Assembly (NCBI RefSeq): GCF_002305895.1 | Contig: NZ_CP022203.1 | Location: 4,380,501-4,444,500 of the forward strand | Direction of reading: 5' to 3' | Origin: Corallococcus macrosporus DSM 14697 | Lineage (GTDB): Bacteria > Myxococcota > Myxococcia > Myxococcales > Myxococcaceae | DNA: 64,000 bases | In this document: positions 37,276 to 46,278 of the stretch, in pieces | Position numbering within the stretch: position 1 is the first letter of the stretch | Layout of the letters: the number at the start of each line of letters is the position of its first letter | The notes under the pieces: model-generated | Seen by the model: the letters and a program-made list of their open reading frames with translations, nothing else | Databases searched by the model: none | What the model was told of the DNA's origin: nothing | Made by a program: the position numbers and the translations under genes

Positions 37276-40200
37276 CACGCTGCCTTCGTAATGCCGTTAT
37301 CCGAGGAGTGCAAGATGGCCGGGGGCTGCCCGGCGCCGAAGACCGAGTAGAGGACCGGGAGCACCACCAGGGTCAGCAAGGTGGACGACAGCACGCCCCC
37401 GATGACGACCGTGGCCAGGGGCCGTTGGACCTCCGCGCCGACGCCGGTGTTGAGCGCCATGGGCACGAAGCCGATGGCGGCCACCGCGGCGGTCATGAGC
37501 ACCGGCCGCAGCCGGGACACGGCGGCCTGACGGATGGCGTCCCCCAGGGGCAGGCCCCGCTCCAGGAGGCCACGCACCCGCGAGACGAGCACCATGTCCC
37601 CCAGGACGGAGACGCCCGACAGGGCGATGAAGCCCACGGCGGCGGAGATGGAGAAGGGCAGTCCCCGCGCCAGCAGCGCGAGCACGCCGCCCACGAGCGC
37701 GAAGGGCACGCCGGCGAAGATGCGCACCGAGTCCAGGACGCGCTCGTAGGTGAGGTAGAGCAGCAGGAAGATGAGGGCCAGCGCGACGGGCACCACGATG
37801 AGCAGGCGCGTCCGCGCTCGTTCGAGGTGCTCGAACTGACCGCCGTAGCGGAGGTAGTAGCCCGCGGGCAGCTCCAGCTTCTCATCGAGCGTGCGGCGGA
37901 CCTCCGCGACGAAGCCGCCCAGGTCGCGGTCGCGCACGTTGGCCTGCACCACCAGCCGGCGCTTGCCCCACTCGCGTTGGAGGGTGGTGGGGCCGGAGGT
38001 CTCCCGCAGGGTCGCCAGGCGCCCCAGGGGCACGCGCTCGCCGCCGGGCGCATCCACGGGGATGGTGGCGAGCTTCCTGGGGTCCTCGCGGTATTCCTCG
38101 GAGAGGCGCACGGCCAGGTCGAAGCGCCGCTCGCCCTCACGCACCTCGCCCACGACGCGCGTACCCACGGCCTCCACGACGTCGAGCACGGCGCGGGTGG
38201 GGATGCCGTAGCGGGCCACCGAGGCCCGGTCCACCGTTATCTCCAGCACGGGCTGGCCCGTCACCTGCTCCACGGTGACGTCCGCGGCGCCGGGGATGGC
38301 GCGCACCAGCGTCTCCAGCTCGCGGGCCTTGGCCTTGAGCAGGTCCAGGTCGTCGCCGAAGAGCTTGATGCCCACGTCGCTCCGCACGCCGGCGATCATC
38401 TCGTTGACGCGCATCTCGATGGGTTGGAGGAACGCCATGCGCATGCCCGGGAGGTCCGCCAGCTCCGCCTTCATCTCGTTCACCAGCTCCTCCTGGGTGC
38501 TGGCGCGCTTCCACTGCGCCCGGGGCGTGAGGGTGATGAAGACATCGGACAGCTCGATGCCCATGGGGTCCGTGGCCACCTCCGCGGTGCCGGTGCGCGT
38601 CCAGACGCGCCGCACTTCGTCCGGGAAGCGGGCCAGCAGCACCTGCTCGATTTGGCTGCCATAGCGGATGGACTCGGTGAGGGAGACCTCCGCCAGCCGC
38701 ACGGTGTTGATGACGAGCGTTCCTTCGGACAGCCGGGGGACGAACTCGCTGCCCAGGCGCGTGGCGGCGACGAGGGCGCCCACGACGAGGAGCGCGGCGG
38801 CGGCCAGGGTGAGTCGCGCGTGGGCCAGCGCCCATTCCAGGATGGGCCGGTAGCCGCGCTGGAGCCAGCGCACCAGCCAGGGCTCGCGGTGCGCGCCGCC
38901 GCCGCGCTTCAACGCGAAGGAGGCCAGCACGGGCATCAGCGTCATGGACAGCAGCGCGCTGCCCAGCAGCGCGAAGATGACGGTGAGGGCCATGGGGCGG
39001 AACAGCTTCCCCTCCACGCCCTCCAACGCGAGGATGGGCAGGTAGACCACCATGATGATGAGCTCACCGAAGAGCGTGGGCTTGCGCACCTCGACCGCGG
39101 CGTCCCGCACCACCTCCAACAGGGAGCGCCCGTCCCGGGCTTCGGTGAGGCGCCGCTCCGCGTTCTCCACCAGGATGACGGAGGAGTCGACGACGAGCCC
39201 GAAGTCGATGGCGCCCAATGACATGAGCGTGCCGGCGATGCCGAAGCGCAGCATCGCGTTGAAGGCGAACAGCAGCGACAGGGGAATCGCCGCGGCCACG
39301 ATGAGGCCGGCGCGCCAGTTCCCCATGAAGACGAAGAGCACCGCGATGACCAGCAGCGCGCCTTCCAGCAGGTTGGTGCGCACGGTGCGCAGCACGTGGT
39401 CCACCAGCTCCGTGCGCTCGTAGACTGGCTCCACGCGGACGTCCTCCGGCAGGCGCCGCGTGACGTCCTCCAGCCGCTGGGCGAGCGCCTTCGTCACCGT
39501 GTGCGAGTTCTCGCCCACCCGCATGAAGCCCAGGCCGAGCACGACCTCGCCTTCGCCGTCCGCGGTGGTGGCGCCGCGGCGGATTTCATGGCCCACCCCG
39601 ACCCGGGCCACGTCCCGGATGCGCACCGGGACGCCCTGGTGCGCGGCGATGACCACGTCCTCGATGGACCTTCCATCCGTGAGCGTGCCCACGCCGAGCA
39701 CCAGCGTCGCCGAGCCGCCTCGCTCCAGCACGCCGCCGCCGACGTTGGAGTTGTTCTCCTCCAGCGCCCGGTAGACATCTCGCAGGGAGAGGCTGAACTG
39801 CTGCAGCCGGCGCGGGTCGACGATGACGTGCCACTGCTTCTCCTCGCCGCCCCAGGCGTTCACCTCCGCCACGCCGGGCACGCTGCGAAGCTGGGGCGCG
39901 ATGACCCAGTCGTGCAGGGTGCGCAGCTCCTCCAGGCGCCTCGTGTCGCTCTTGACCAGGTAGTGGAAGACCTCGCCCAGGCCCGTGGCCACCGGCCCGA
40001 GCGAGGGAGGTGCGACTCCCGCGGGCACCTGGACCCGGCTCAGCCGTTCGGCCACCTGCTGCCGGGCGAACCACAGGTCCGTGCCGTCCTCGAACTGGAG
40101 CGTCACCTGGGAGAGGCCGAACTTGGAGATGGAGCGCAGCTCGCTGACGCGCGGCAGGCCCGCGAGCGCCTGTTCCACCGGGACGGTGAGCTGGCGCTCC

Positions 40201-40382
40201 ACCTCGATGGGCGTGAGCGCGGGCGAGACGGTGTTGACCTGCACCTGCGTGGGCGTGGTGTCCGGGATGGCGTCAATGGGCAGGGCCTGGAAGGCGAGCA
40301 GGCCCGAGACGACGAGCGCCACCGTCCCCAGGAGCACGGCCCAGCGGTGCGACAGGGACCACTCGATGAGGCGGGTGAGCAT
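37275..40382 (-). CDS. Second HME-RND heavy-metal efflux pump
   Basis: 1035 residues, starting MLTRLIEWSLSHRWAVLLG. Helix 4 reads DFGLVVDSSVILVEN, with Ser-Ser where the first pump has Gly-Ala, so the two belong to different heavy-metal subgroups and probably differ in metal choice. The rest is standard: PIDAIPDTTPTQVQVNT near the N-terminus, R-V-P-V-G-like docking strands, and LGAIDFG. It lies 5 bp after its adaptor. Cu, Ag, Zn, Cd, Co and Ni are all possible; sequence alone does not decide. Confidence 0.9.
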   Translation of the reverse strand: MLTRLIEWSLSHRWAVLLGTVALVVSGLLAFQALPIDAIPDTTPTQVQVNTVSPALTPIEVERQLTVPVEQALAGLPRVSELRSISKFGLSQVTLQFEDGTDLWFARQQVAERLSRVQVPAGVAPPSLGPVATGLGEVFHYLVKSDTRRLEELRTLHDWVIAPQLRSVPGVAEVNAWGGEEKQWHVIVDPRRLQQFSLSLRDVYRALEENNSNVGGGVLERGGSATLVLGVGTLTDGRSIEDVVIAAHQGVPVRIRDVARVGVGHEIRRGATTADGEGEVVLGLGFMRVGENSHTVTKALAQRLEDVTRRLPEDVRVEPVYERTELVDHVLRTVRTNLLEGALLVIAVLFVFMGNWRAGLIVAAAIPLSLLFAFNAMLRFGIAGTLMSLGAIDFGLVVDSSVILVENAERRLTEARDGRSLLEVVRDAAVEVRKPTLFGELIIMVVYLPILALEGVEGKLFRPMALTVIFALLGSALLSMTLMPVLASFALKRGGGAHREPWLVRWLQRGYRPILEWALAHARLTLAAAALLVVGALVAATRLGSEFVPRLSEGTLVINTVRLAEVSLTESIRYGSQIEQVLLARFPDEVRRVWTRTGTAEVATDPMGIELSDVFITLTPRAQWKRASTQEELVNEMKAELADLPGMRMAFLQPIEMRVNEMIAGVRSDVGIKLFGDDLDLLKAKARELETLVRAIPGAADVTVEQVTGQPVLEITVDRASVARYGIPTRAVLDVVEAVGTRVVGEVREGERRFDLAVRLSEEYREDPRKLATIPVDAPGGERVPLGRLATLRETSGPTTLQREWGKRRLVVQANVRDRDLGGFVAEVRRTLDEKLELPAGYYLRYGGQFEHLERARTRLLIVVPVALALIFLLLYLTYERVLDSVRIFAGVPFALVGGVLALLARGLPFSISAAVGFIALSGVSVLGDMVLVSRVRGLLERGLPLGDAIRQAAVSRLRPVLMTAAVAAIGFVPMALNTGVGAEVQRPLATVVIGGVLSSTLLTLVVLPVLYSVFGAGQPPAILHSSDNGITKAA

Positions 40383-40387
40383 GGCGG

Positions 40388-41950
40388 TTACTCGGCCTCT
40401 CCGGTCTCACAGCAGCCCGCGCCGATGGAGTCCTTGAGGAGCTCCGTCTTGAGCAGGAAGGCGCCGGTGGTGACGACCTCCGCTCCCGCCGCGAGCCCCT
40501 TGACGATCTCCACCTCCTCGCGCGTGCTGGCGCCCAGCTCCACCGCGACGGGCTCGTAGAGCCCTGGCCGCTTGCGCACGAAGACGAGCGTGTGGCCCTG
40601 CGCGCGCTGGACGGCCGCGTGGGGCACCAGCACCGCTTCATGCTCGGTGGCGACCTGGACGCGCGCCCGGAGGAAGAGCCCGGCCTTGAGGGCGCCGTCC
40701 GGGTTGGGCAGCTCGACGCGGGCGCGCACGGTGCGCGAGGCCCGGTCCACGGAGGCGCCGATGCGCGTGAGCGTGGCCTCGCGCGTCTGACCGGGCATGC
40801 TGTCGAAGGTGAGGGTGACGCGCTGCCCGGGGCGGACGAGGGCCGCGTCCGCCTCCGGAATCTCCAGCAGGGCCCACACGGTGCTCAGGTCCGCGACCTG
40901 GATGAGCGGCTGGCCCGCGGAGGCGTAGCGCCCGGTCACGGCGTCGCGCGCCACCACCGTCCCCGCGAAGGGGGACGACAGCGCATAGGTCCCGGGTTGG
41001 CCCTGGAGGTTGGCGCCCGCGGCGGAGAGGGCGGCGCGGGCCGCGTTGCGCTCGGCCTCCGCCGCCGCGACCTCCGCTTCGGCGGCCTCGACGTCCTTCC
41101 GGGCGCTGATGCCGCTGGCGGCCAGCTTCTGCTCGCGCGCCAGCGCCGAGCGCGCCACCGTCAGGCGTGACTGCGCCGCGGACAGCCGGCCCTGGTCCGC
41201 GCCCACGGTGCCCGAGGTGATGAGCACGAGCGGCTGTCCCGCCTTCACCTCGTCACCGACGTCCACGCGGACGTCCATCACCAGGGCCTCGCCTCGGGCG
41301 GACACCTGCGCCAGCCGGTTCTGGTTGAAGTCGAGCTGGCCGACGACGTCCAACGTCCGCGCGAAGGAGCGCTTCACCGCGCGGCGGGTCTGGATGCCCG
41401 CCTCGCGGGCCGTTTCAGCGGACGCGAGGCGGACGCGCGTGCCAGGCTCGGGGAAGACGGGCGGCTGGGCTCCCGCGGCCGTCACCAGCTCCGGGTGGCA
41501 GTATGGGCAGACGGACTCCGGGAAGCCGTGCTCCCGGCAGTAGTCGCCCGCCTCGATGAACTTCGCCACCAGCGCCGGGTTGCACTTCGTGCAGCGGGAT
41601 TCGGGGACCGCGTGCTCCTTGCACCAATCCCTGGGCGCGGTGTCCTGGGCCGTGAAGCTGAGGCCCGGGTTGCACTGGAAGCACTGCGATTCGGGGACGC
41701 CGTGCCCGGCGCACCAGTCGCCCTGGTCCTTGAAGACGTCGATGAGGTCGGGGTTGCACCGGGCGCAGAGCTCCGCGGGGACCCGGTGCTCACAGAGCGT
41801 GACTTCGGATGGGGTGGAGGGGCCTCCCGAGTCGGACGGGGGCGGCGAAGGGGCCTTCGCCGTGGACGGGCTGCTTTGCTGGGTGCAGCCGGCCGCGGAC
41901 AGCGCCAGGAGCATCGCCAGGAGCACGGGACCGGCTCGGGAGGCAGGCAT
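40388..41950 (-). CDS. RND adaptor with four N-terminal Cys/His repeats
   Basis: 520 residues, about 100 longer than the other adaptor. A lipoprotein signal (LLAMLLALSAAGCTQQ) is followed by four copies of a C-x(1-2)-H-x-(V/F)-P-x3-C-x2-C-(N/H)-P-x-L motif (for example CEHRVPAELCARCNPDL and CREHGFPESVCPYCHPEL) between about residues 52 and 155. A normal adaptor follows (lipoyl, coiled coil, barrel), ending in GAGCCETGEAE with two more Cys. The repeat differs from the HMBD (CPMHP) domain usual in CusB-like proteins. Metal binding or transfer to the pump is a strong inference. Confidence 0.85.
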   Translation of the reverse strand: MPASRAGPVLLAMLLALSAAGCTQQSSPSTAKAPSPPPSDSGGPSTPSEVTLCEHRVPAELCARCNPDLIDVFKDQGDWCAGHGVPESQCFQCNPGLSFTAQDTAPRDWCKEHAVPESRCTKCNPALVAKFIEAGDYCREHGFPESVCPYCHPELVTAAGAQPPVFPEPGTRVRLASAETAREAGIQTRRAVKRSFARTLDVVGQLDFNQNRLAQVSARGEALVMDVRVDVGDEVKAGQPLVLITSGTVGADQGRLSAAQSRLTVARSALAREQKLAASGISARKDVEAAEAEVAAAEAERNAARAALSAAGANLQGQPGTYALSSPFAGTVVARDAVTGRYASAGQPLIQVADLSTVWALLEIPEADAALVRPGQRVTLTFDSMPGQTREATLTRIGASVDRASRTVRARVELPNPDGALKAGLFLRARVQVATEHEAVLVPHAAVQRAQGHTLVFVRKRPGLYEPVAVELGASTREEVEIVKGLAAGAEVVTTGAFLLKTELLKDSIGAGCCETGEAE

Positions 41951-42220
41951 CTACTTCACTCCCTTCCTGGCGAGCTCCGGGTTGCACAGGACGCACTGGG
42001 ATTCAGGGCGCGCGTGCTCGGGGCACCAGTCGCCCTTGGCCTTGTAGACCGGGGCCAGCTTCGGGTTGCAGCGGGCACAGAGGGACTTCTGCACGCCGTG
42101 CTCGCAGCGTGGCTTCTCGGACTTGGAGGCCTGGGGCCGCGGCGCGGGCGTGGCCTCCTCGGCCAGGACGGGCGTGGCGAACAGCGACAGGACGACGGAC
42201 AGCGTACGCAGCGAGTGCAT
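41951..42220 (-). CDS. Small exported protein with two Cys/His repeats
   Basis: 89 residues. ATG at 42220 follows an AGGAG. A Sec signal (MHSLRTLSVVLSLFATPVLA) is followed by a Lys/Ser linker and two copies of the same motif as in the adjacent adaptor: CEHGVQKSLCARCNPKL and CPEHARPESQCVLCNPEL. It abuts the adaptor gene with no gap. It looks like a soluble periplasmic metal carrier that feeds the adaptor, in the manner of CusF, though unrelated in sequence; that role is inferred. Confidence 0.75.
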   Translation of the reverse strand: MHSLRTLSVVLSLFATPVLAEEATPAPRPQASKSEKPRCEHGVQKSLCARCNPKLAPVYKAKGDWCPEHARPESQCVLCNPELARKGVK

Positions 42221-42376
42221 GATGAAGCGCTCCTGCCGGGGCGCATGGCCACGGCGGTGAGTGCCCGCGCGGAAGGTGCGCGGGCAGGTCGGACAGGGCT
42301 TGGGCGGAGCGGGAGGACGTGCGCACACGTCCGGCCACGGCCTTCGCAAGACACACGTCTCCCGTGAAGGGCGGTG

Positions 42377-42679
42377 TCAGGCTCTGGGCGGCTGGAAGAT
42401 GTCCGCCCCCACGCCGGTGAGCAGGGGCTCAGCCACGCGCGAGGGGACCGGGAGCCGCAGTGACGGGAGGAGGAGTCGCGCGACCGTGATGGACGGCCCG
42501 GGCGCGGCTCTCAGCGGACAGCAGACGCACAGGACGCACGTCGTCGAACAGTCAGCGCAATCGTCGGAGGCTTCCTCCGCGCACTCGTCGTGCACGTCCG
42601 ACGCCAGGGCCAGCGTCTGGAAGACGCCGCCCGTCGTCAGGACGAGGAGCACGGCAAGGAGTCGCAGGAGGAACTGCAT
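42377..42679 (-). CDS. Small exported Cys-rich protein
   Basis: 100 residues: a signal-like helix (LLRLLAVLLVLTTGGVFQTLAL), an acidic Cys cluster (DECAEEASDDCADCSTTC, then VLCVCC; seven Cys in all) and a tail. No ribosome site precedes the ATG at 42679, while a promoter ends about ten bases before it, so the mRNA may be leaderless. First of the genes running into the Cys/His-repeat proteins and pump. Probably periplasmic or membrane-bound metal ligand; no family recognised. Confidence 0.65.
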   Translation of the reverse strand: MQFLLRLLAVLLVLTTGGVFQTLALASDVHDECAEEASDDCADCSTTCVLCVCCPLRAAPGPSITVARLLLPSLRLPVPSRVAEPLLTGVGADIFQPPRA

Positions 42680-42690
42680 TGGGGAGTGGC

Positions 42691-42717
42691 TTATTAAACG
42701 TGGCCTGAGGGTGTCAA
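42691..42717 (-). promoter_or_regulatory. Promoter for the metal-efflux genes
   Basis: On the minus strand TTGACA (42717-42712) and TAATAA (42696-42691) are 15 bp apart, shorter than the optimal 17. They overlap the end of the TlpA-like gene and put the transcription start close to the ATG at 42679. Confidence 0.45.
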
Positions 42718-43211
42718 TCCGGCGGGGGCGGGGGCTCGCGCATCAAGCGCTCCAGCAGCCGGCGCATGGGCGCCGAATCCCACGCCCGAGGCCCCGAGAA
42801 GCGGGCGACCTGGCGACCGTCCACCAGGAGAAAGCTGACGGGGAGCTGGTCCACGCCGAACGCGTCTCCCACTTGCTTGTCCGCGTCGAGGCGCAGGTGG
42901 AGCGGCGCGGGCGGCGGTCCCTCGAAGAAGGACGCCACGGCCTGGGACGTCTCGTCATGGCTGAAGACCACGACCTGGAGGCCCTCCGGGGGCGCCTTGG
43001 CGAGGGCGACAAGCTGGGGCGTCTCCTGCAGGCAGGGCGGGCACCAGGTGGCCCAGAACACGACGAGCAGGGCGCGTGAGTGCGGTGCGTCCGCGAGCCT
43101 GGGCGCGGCCCCCTGGAGCCGGAGGTAGGCCGGCGGAGGCTCACGCTTGCAGGCCCCTGTCAGCGGCGACAGGCCGAGCAGGAGCAGGCTGAGCGCGGTG
43201 GCGGGGCGCAT
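42714..43211 (-). CDS. TlpA-like thioredoxin-fold lipoprotein
   Basis: 165 residues, lipoprotein signal (LSLLLLGLSPLTGACKRE), then a thioredoxin fold with the redox motif WATWCPPC and the cis-Pro in VDQLPVSFLLVDG. TlpA/ResA relatives reduce disulphides in exported proteins. Upstream of several Cys-rich exported proteins, a job in keeping their metal-binding cysteines reduced is reasonable inference. GTG at 43214 immediately before the ATG is an alternative start. Confidence 0.85.
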   Translation of the reverse strand: MRPATALSLLLLGLSPLTGACKREPPPAYLRLQGAAPRLADAPHSRALLVVFWATWCPPCLQETPQLVALAKAPPEGLQVVVFSHDETSQAVASFFEGPPPAPLHLRLDADKQVGDAFGVDQLPVSFLLVDGRQVARFSGPRAWDSAPMRRLLERLMREPPPPPD

Positions 43212-43352
43212 CACGTGGGAATCCCTCGAGGCGTGCGAGCGGAACCGAGGCTACAACGTCCCGCCGGCCCGGCGTGACAGGCGACGAGGCACCTCCAGAA
43301 GGTTTCTTACGATGACCGACCCCGTGCCCAGGCACGGCGGCGGCGCCGTGGT

Positions 43353-43835
43353 TCACGCGGGCGAGAGCCAGAACCAGCGCCCATTCGAGCGGAGCGCGCC
43401 GGCGAGGAATTCGGCGAACGAGGATGCAATCTGCCGACAGTAATCCGGGTCCGGGAACCCCTCGCGGTACCCATCGCGAAGGGGATACCGGCCCGCTGCC
43501 TGGTGGCTCACGTCGAGGAGGATGTAATTGCTGTCCCGCACTTCGCACACCGCGTACCAGGTTGCGGGGCCGGCCTTGTCCGTGTCGTCCTGGCTAATGA
43601 CCAGCCGGGCGCGCTGAATCCGTGCCAGGGGGAGGAACGAGAATGCCGGGTCTCTGAATGCGTGGGTCCGGGGAGCGAAGAGGTCGGCACCATCGCAATG
43701 CAGGTAGAAGGCGCGCAGGTCCGGGTCCAGCGGCCATCCGACCCGCTCCTCGAACGCTTCGATTTGCTCGGGCGTCGCAGGAGGGTTGGGGTGGTGGAGG
43801 CGCGAAACCTCGGCAAGTAGTTCGGCCATCTTCAT
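43353..43835 (-). CDS. SMI1/KNR4 family protein
   Basis: 160 residues with the SMI1/KNR4 signature: TPEQIEAFEERVGWPLDPDLRAFYLHCDGADLF (shown in part by its hallmarks, the Pro-Leu-Pro/Asp step and the Asn/Asp-Gly turn), FLPLARIQRA and the D-x-Y-x-L-L-D strand. Bacterial members are often immunity proteins for polymorphic toxins. No toxin gene adjoins, so it may be an orphan immunity gene or a housekeeping regulator. Start at the ATG 43835, with a second ATG two codons on. Confidence 0.8.
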   Translation of the reverse strand: MKMAELLAEVSRLHHPNPPATPEQIEAFEERVGWPLDPDLRAFYLHCDGADLFAPRTHAFRDPAFSFLPLARIQRARLVISQDDTDKAGPATWYAVCEVRDSNYILLDVSHQAAGRYPLRDGYREGFPDPDYCRQIASSFAEFLAGALRSNGRWFWLSPA

Positions 43836-43973
43836 GGGCTGCGCTCACGCTCCACAGGGGTAGTCAGGCCCCACCCGAGTCCATGGAGGGTTGTTCGCAT
43901 ACCAGACGTCCGCTTCCCGCGAGCATTCGGATGCACTGCCCCAGTCCTCGTGAGGCGCTGGCCGCGCGCGAGG

Positions 43974-44007
43974 CCGGGCCGGAGTCCACGGTGGAGCTCC
44001 GGCCCGG
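43974..44007 (-). terminator. Strong hairpin after the M36 protease gene
   Basis: CCGGGCCGGAG (43974-43984) pairs perfectly with CTCCGGCCCGG (43997-44007), and TCCA/TGGA extends the stem inside. It starts 13 bases past the minus-strand stop at 44021. No long T-run follows. Confidence 0.6.
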
Positions 44008-44020
44008 TGGGGTTCAGCGA

Positions 44021-46096
44021 TTACAGCGTGGGCGCCGTCGGGCCGAGCGCCGCGCAGGCCGCCGGCACAGCGAAGCCGTTGGTGGGCGCGGTGCTGCCAG
44101 AGCCACCGGACACGGCGTTGGTGCCCAGACCGAACGCGGCGAAGGCCGTCCACAGGCGGCAGACGTCCTCGCCACCGTGCAGGGTGGTGGCCGCGGTGAT
44201 GATGCCGTCACGCACCTGGGTGAAGGTGGGGCTGCACGGCGTGTTCTTCAGGCCCTGGGTGAAGTACAGCATCATGCGCTGGTTCCCCGCGTTACCCGTG
44301 GCGTCGTAGAGGTTGCTGCTGAACCCGTGGTGGTTGACCAGGGCCCAGTACGCCTCCCACATGCCCTGGGCGAACACCGCGCCCACGCCGTGCGGAACCG
44401 CCATGCCGTTGATGCTGGCGTAGGTCCAGGTGTTGACGCTGGGGCTGGTGCTGTAGCGCTGGGGACGGATGCCCACGCCCGTGGTGGGCTGGTTCAACGC
44501 GTAGGTGCCCACGCCGCGGCCCTGCGCGCCGGTGTCCGTCTGCTTCGCGGTGTAGAAGAGCGACAGGAAGTCGCTGATGCCCTCACCCGGCTGCTGGCGG
44601 TTGGAGAGGCAGGACACGTTGCTGGGGCCACCCACGAGGCGGTTGGAGATGCCGTGGCCGTACTCGTGGACGATGATGCCGGCGTCCAGGTCGCCGTCCT
44701 TGTTCGGCGTCACCGTGTTCCAGCGGTACATCTGCATGCGCGGCGCCTGGCCATCCGGCGGCGTGTAGAAGTTGGCGTTGTTCATGCCGCCGCCGTCCTG
44801 GGCCTCCGCGCGCACGGAGTCGTTGCCCGCACCACCCCGGCCGTAGTTGTTGACCTGGAAGTTACCGGAGCGCTCGTCGAAGCCGTACTGGTAGTGGACG
44901 TCGTGGATGATGTTGTTCCAGTAAAAGAGGTTGGTGACGGCCGCGGGGATGTACGTGGACGGCGCGCCCGTGAGGTAGATGGGGAAGTCGCAGTGGATCG
45001 CCGCGGTGCAGTTGGGCTGAACGGCGGGCGGCGCCCCGTTCCTGTCGCTGTCCTCGTAGGCGTGGACGTTGTTGCCGCGCGGAATGGTGTACTCGGCGCC
45101 GGCCACGCCGTTGGTGTCGTGCCAGCCATGGGGCGAGGCAGTCGGGTGGGCCGGGTTGGTGACGAGCACGCGCCCATCCGACGGCGGCAGGGGCGTGGTG
45201 TGGTTCGGGCTCTCCACCGGCATGGGGTAGACGCGGTACGTGTCGGCCGCCACCCAGTCGTAGCGCGTCCAGACCTCGCCCGTGGACGCGTCCACCGTGA
45301 CGTCGTAGGCGTGCTCGTTGTCCGGGGTGTGGACCTGGAAGCGCCAGACCAGCCGCGCCTCACCGCGGCGGACGGGCAGCACCGCGAGCTCCGCGTCGAT
45401 GGGCTCGGTGGACAGGCCCTCCACCGCCACGCGCGTGCGCTGACGCGCGCCGGGCTCGGCCTCGAGGGGCTGCGGCGCCGCGGGCAGGCGGACGCGCAGG
45501 TGCCTGGCCACGCCCATCACCGCGTCGGCGGCGCTCAGGCGAGGCGAGGCGGTGGCGATGGCGGACTCCAGGTTCGGGAGGAAGTCGCTGTGCACGCTGA
45601 GCACGCGCCCGTCGTGGCCCACGTTGATCTGCAACTGGCCGTTGTACACGGGCAGGCCCCGGTACGTCTGGCGCAGGTACAGGTTGGTGATGCCGCTCCG
45701 CTTCGAATAGACGCGGTCCGTCACCTCGAGGTTCGCCAGGTCGTTGAGCCCCAGCCCGAGCGCGTCCCGGTGCTTCTGGACGAAGTCCAGGCCAATGGCC
45801 AGCGCGTCACCGCTGCGCGGACCGGAGAGCGCACCCACCGGGTTGGTGAGCGAACGCACCAGGCCGCTGCCCTCGTCGAACTCCACCATCAGCTCCGGAA
45901 CGGCCCGCCGCAGCGCTTCCTGGCTGGACGCCTGGGCGGACGTCACGCCAAACCGTGCCTGCGCGTTATAGGCATCACGGGCATCGTAATTGCGATTGCC
46001 GTGCTCCGAATGGACTGCCATTGCAGCGGAACCCGAGAGGGTTCCCACGAGAAACACCGCATGAAAAAGGCGCCTTCGGTAAGGACCTGAGGACAT
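44021..46096 (-). CDS. Secreted fungalysin-type metalloprotease (peptidase M36)
   Basis: 691 residues. ATG at 46096 with AGGAG six bases upstream; signal peptide through GSAAMA. A FTP-like propeptide follows (LYLRQTYRGLPVYNGQL, HDGRVLSVHSDFL), then the M36 catalytic domain: GNNVHAYEDSDRNG, NLFYWNNIIHDVHYQYGFDE, the zinc motif HEYGHGISNRL (His, His and Glu) and GEGISDFLSLF, whose Glu is the third ligand. Two Cys-bearing C-terminal loops end the protein. Made as an inactive precursor and exported; likely part of the predatory or nutritional secretome. Confidence 0.93.
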   Translation of the reverse strand: MSSGPYRRRLFHAVFLVGTLSGSAAMAVHSEHGNRNYDARDAYNAQARFGVTSAQASSQEALRRAVPELMVEFDEGSGLVRSLTNPVGALSGPRSGDALAIGLDFVQKHRDALGLGLNDLANLEVTDRVYSKRSGITNLYLRQTYRGLPVYNGQLQINVGHDGRVLSVHSDFLPNLESAIATASPRLSAADAVMGVARHLRVRLPAAPQPLEAEPGARQRTRVAVEGLSTEPIDAELAVLPVRRGEARLVWRFQVHTPDNEHAYDVTVDASTGEVWTRYDWVAADTYRVYPMPVESPNHTTPLPPSDGRVLVTNPAHPTASPHGWHDTNGVAGAEYTIPRGNNVHAYEDSDRNGAPPAVQPNCTAAIHCDFPIYLTGAPSTYIPAAVTNLFYWNNIIHDVHYQYGFDERSGNFQVNNYGRGGAGNDSVRAEAQDGGGMNNANFYTPPDGQAPRMQMYRWNTVTPNKDGDLDAGIIVHEYGHGISNRLVGGPSNVSCLSNRQQPGEGISDFLSLFYTAKQTDTGAQGRGVGTYALNQPTTGVGIRPQRYSTSPSVNTWTYASINGMAVPHGVGAVFAQGMWEAYWALVNHHGFSSNLYDATGNAGNQRMMLYFTQGLKNTPCSPTFTQVRDGIITAATTLHGGEDVCRLWTAFAAFGLGTNAVSGGSGSTAPTNGFAVPAACAALGPTAPTL

Positions 46097-46278
46097 GTCG
46101 TGCTCCTGCACTGCGGGTTGACCGCTCACTCTGGGAGAAGCGGTGCTGAGGTGGTAGAAAGCACACTTTGCGTGAAAATAGCAAATAGCCAGCTAGTCTG
46201 GAATTCTGCGGTTTGGCGCAAAGGATTCGCACAGTCCCGCAGCATGACAAGCAATGACGCTGTGAAGGTTTGGAAGCG

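Noticed and set aside
46097-46278. Sigma-54 type promoter before the M36 protease
   Set aside because: A TGGC...TTGC pair exists on the minus strand but the spacing is too short for the -24/-12 rule.
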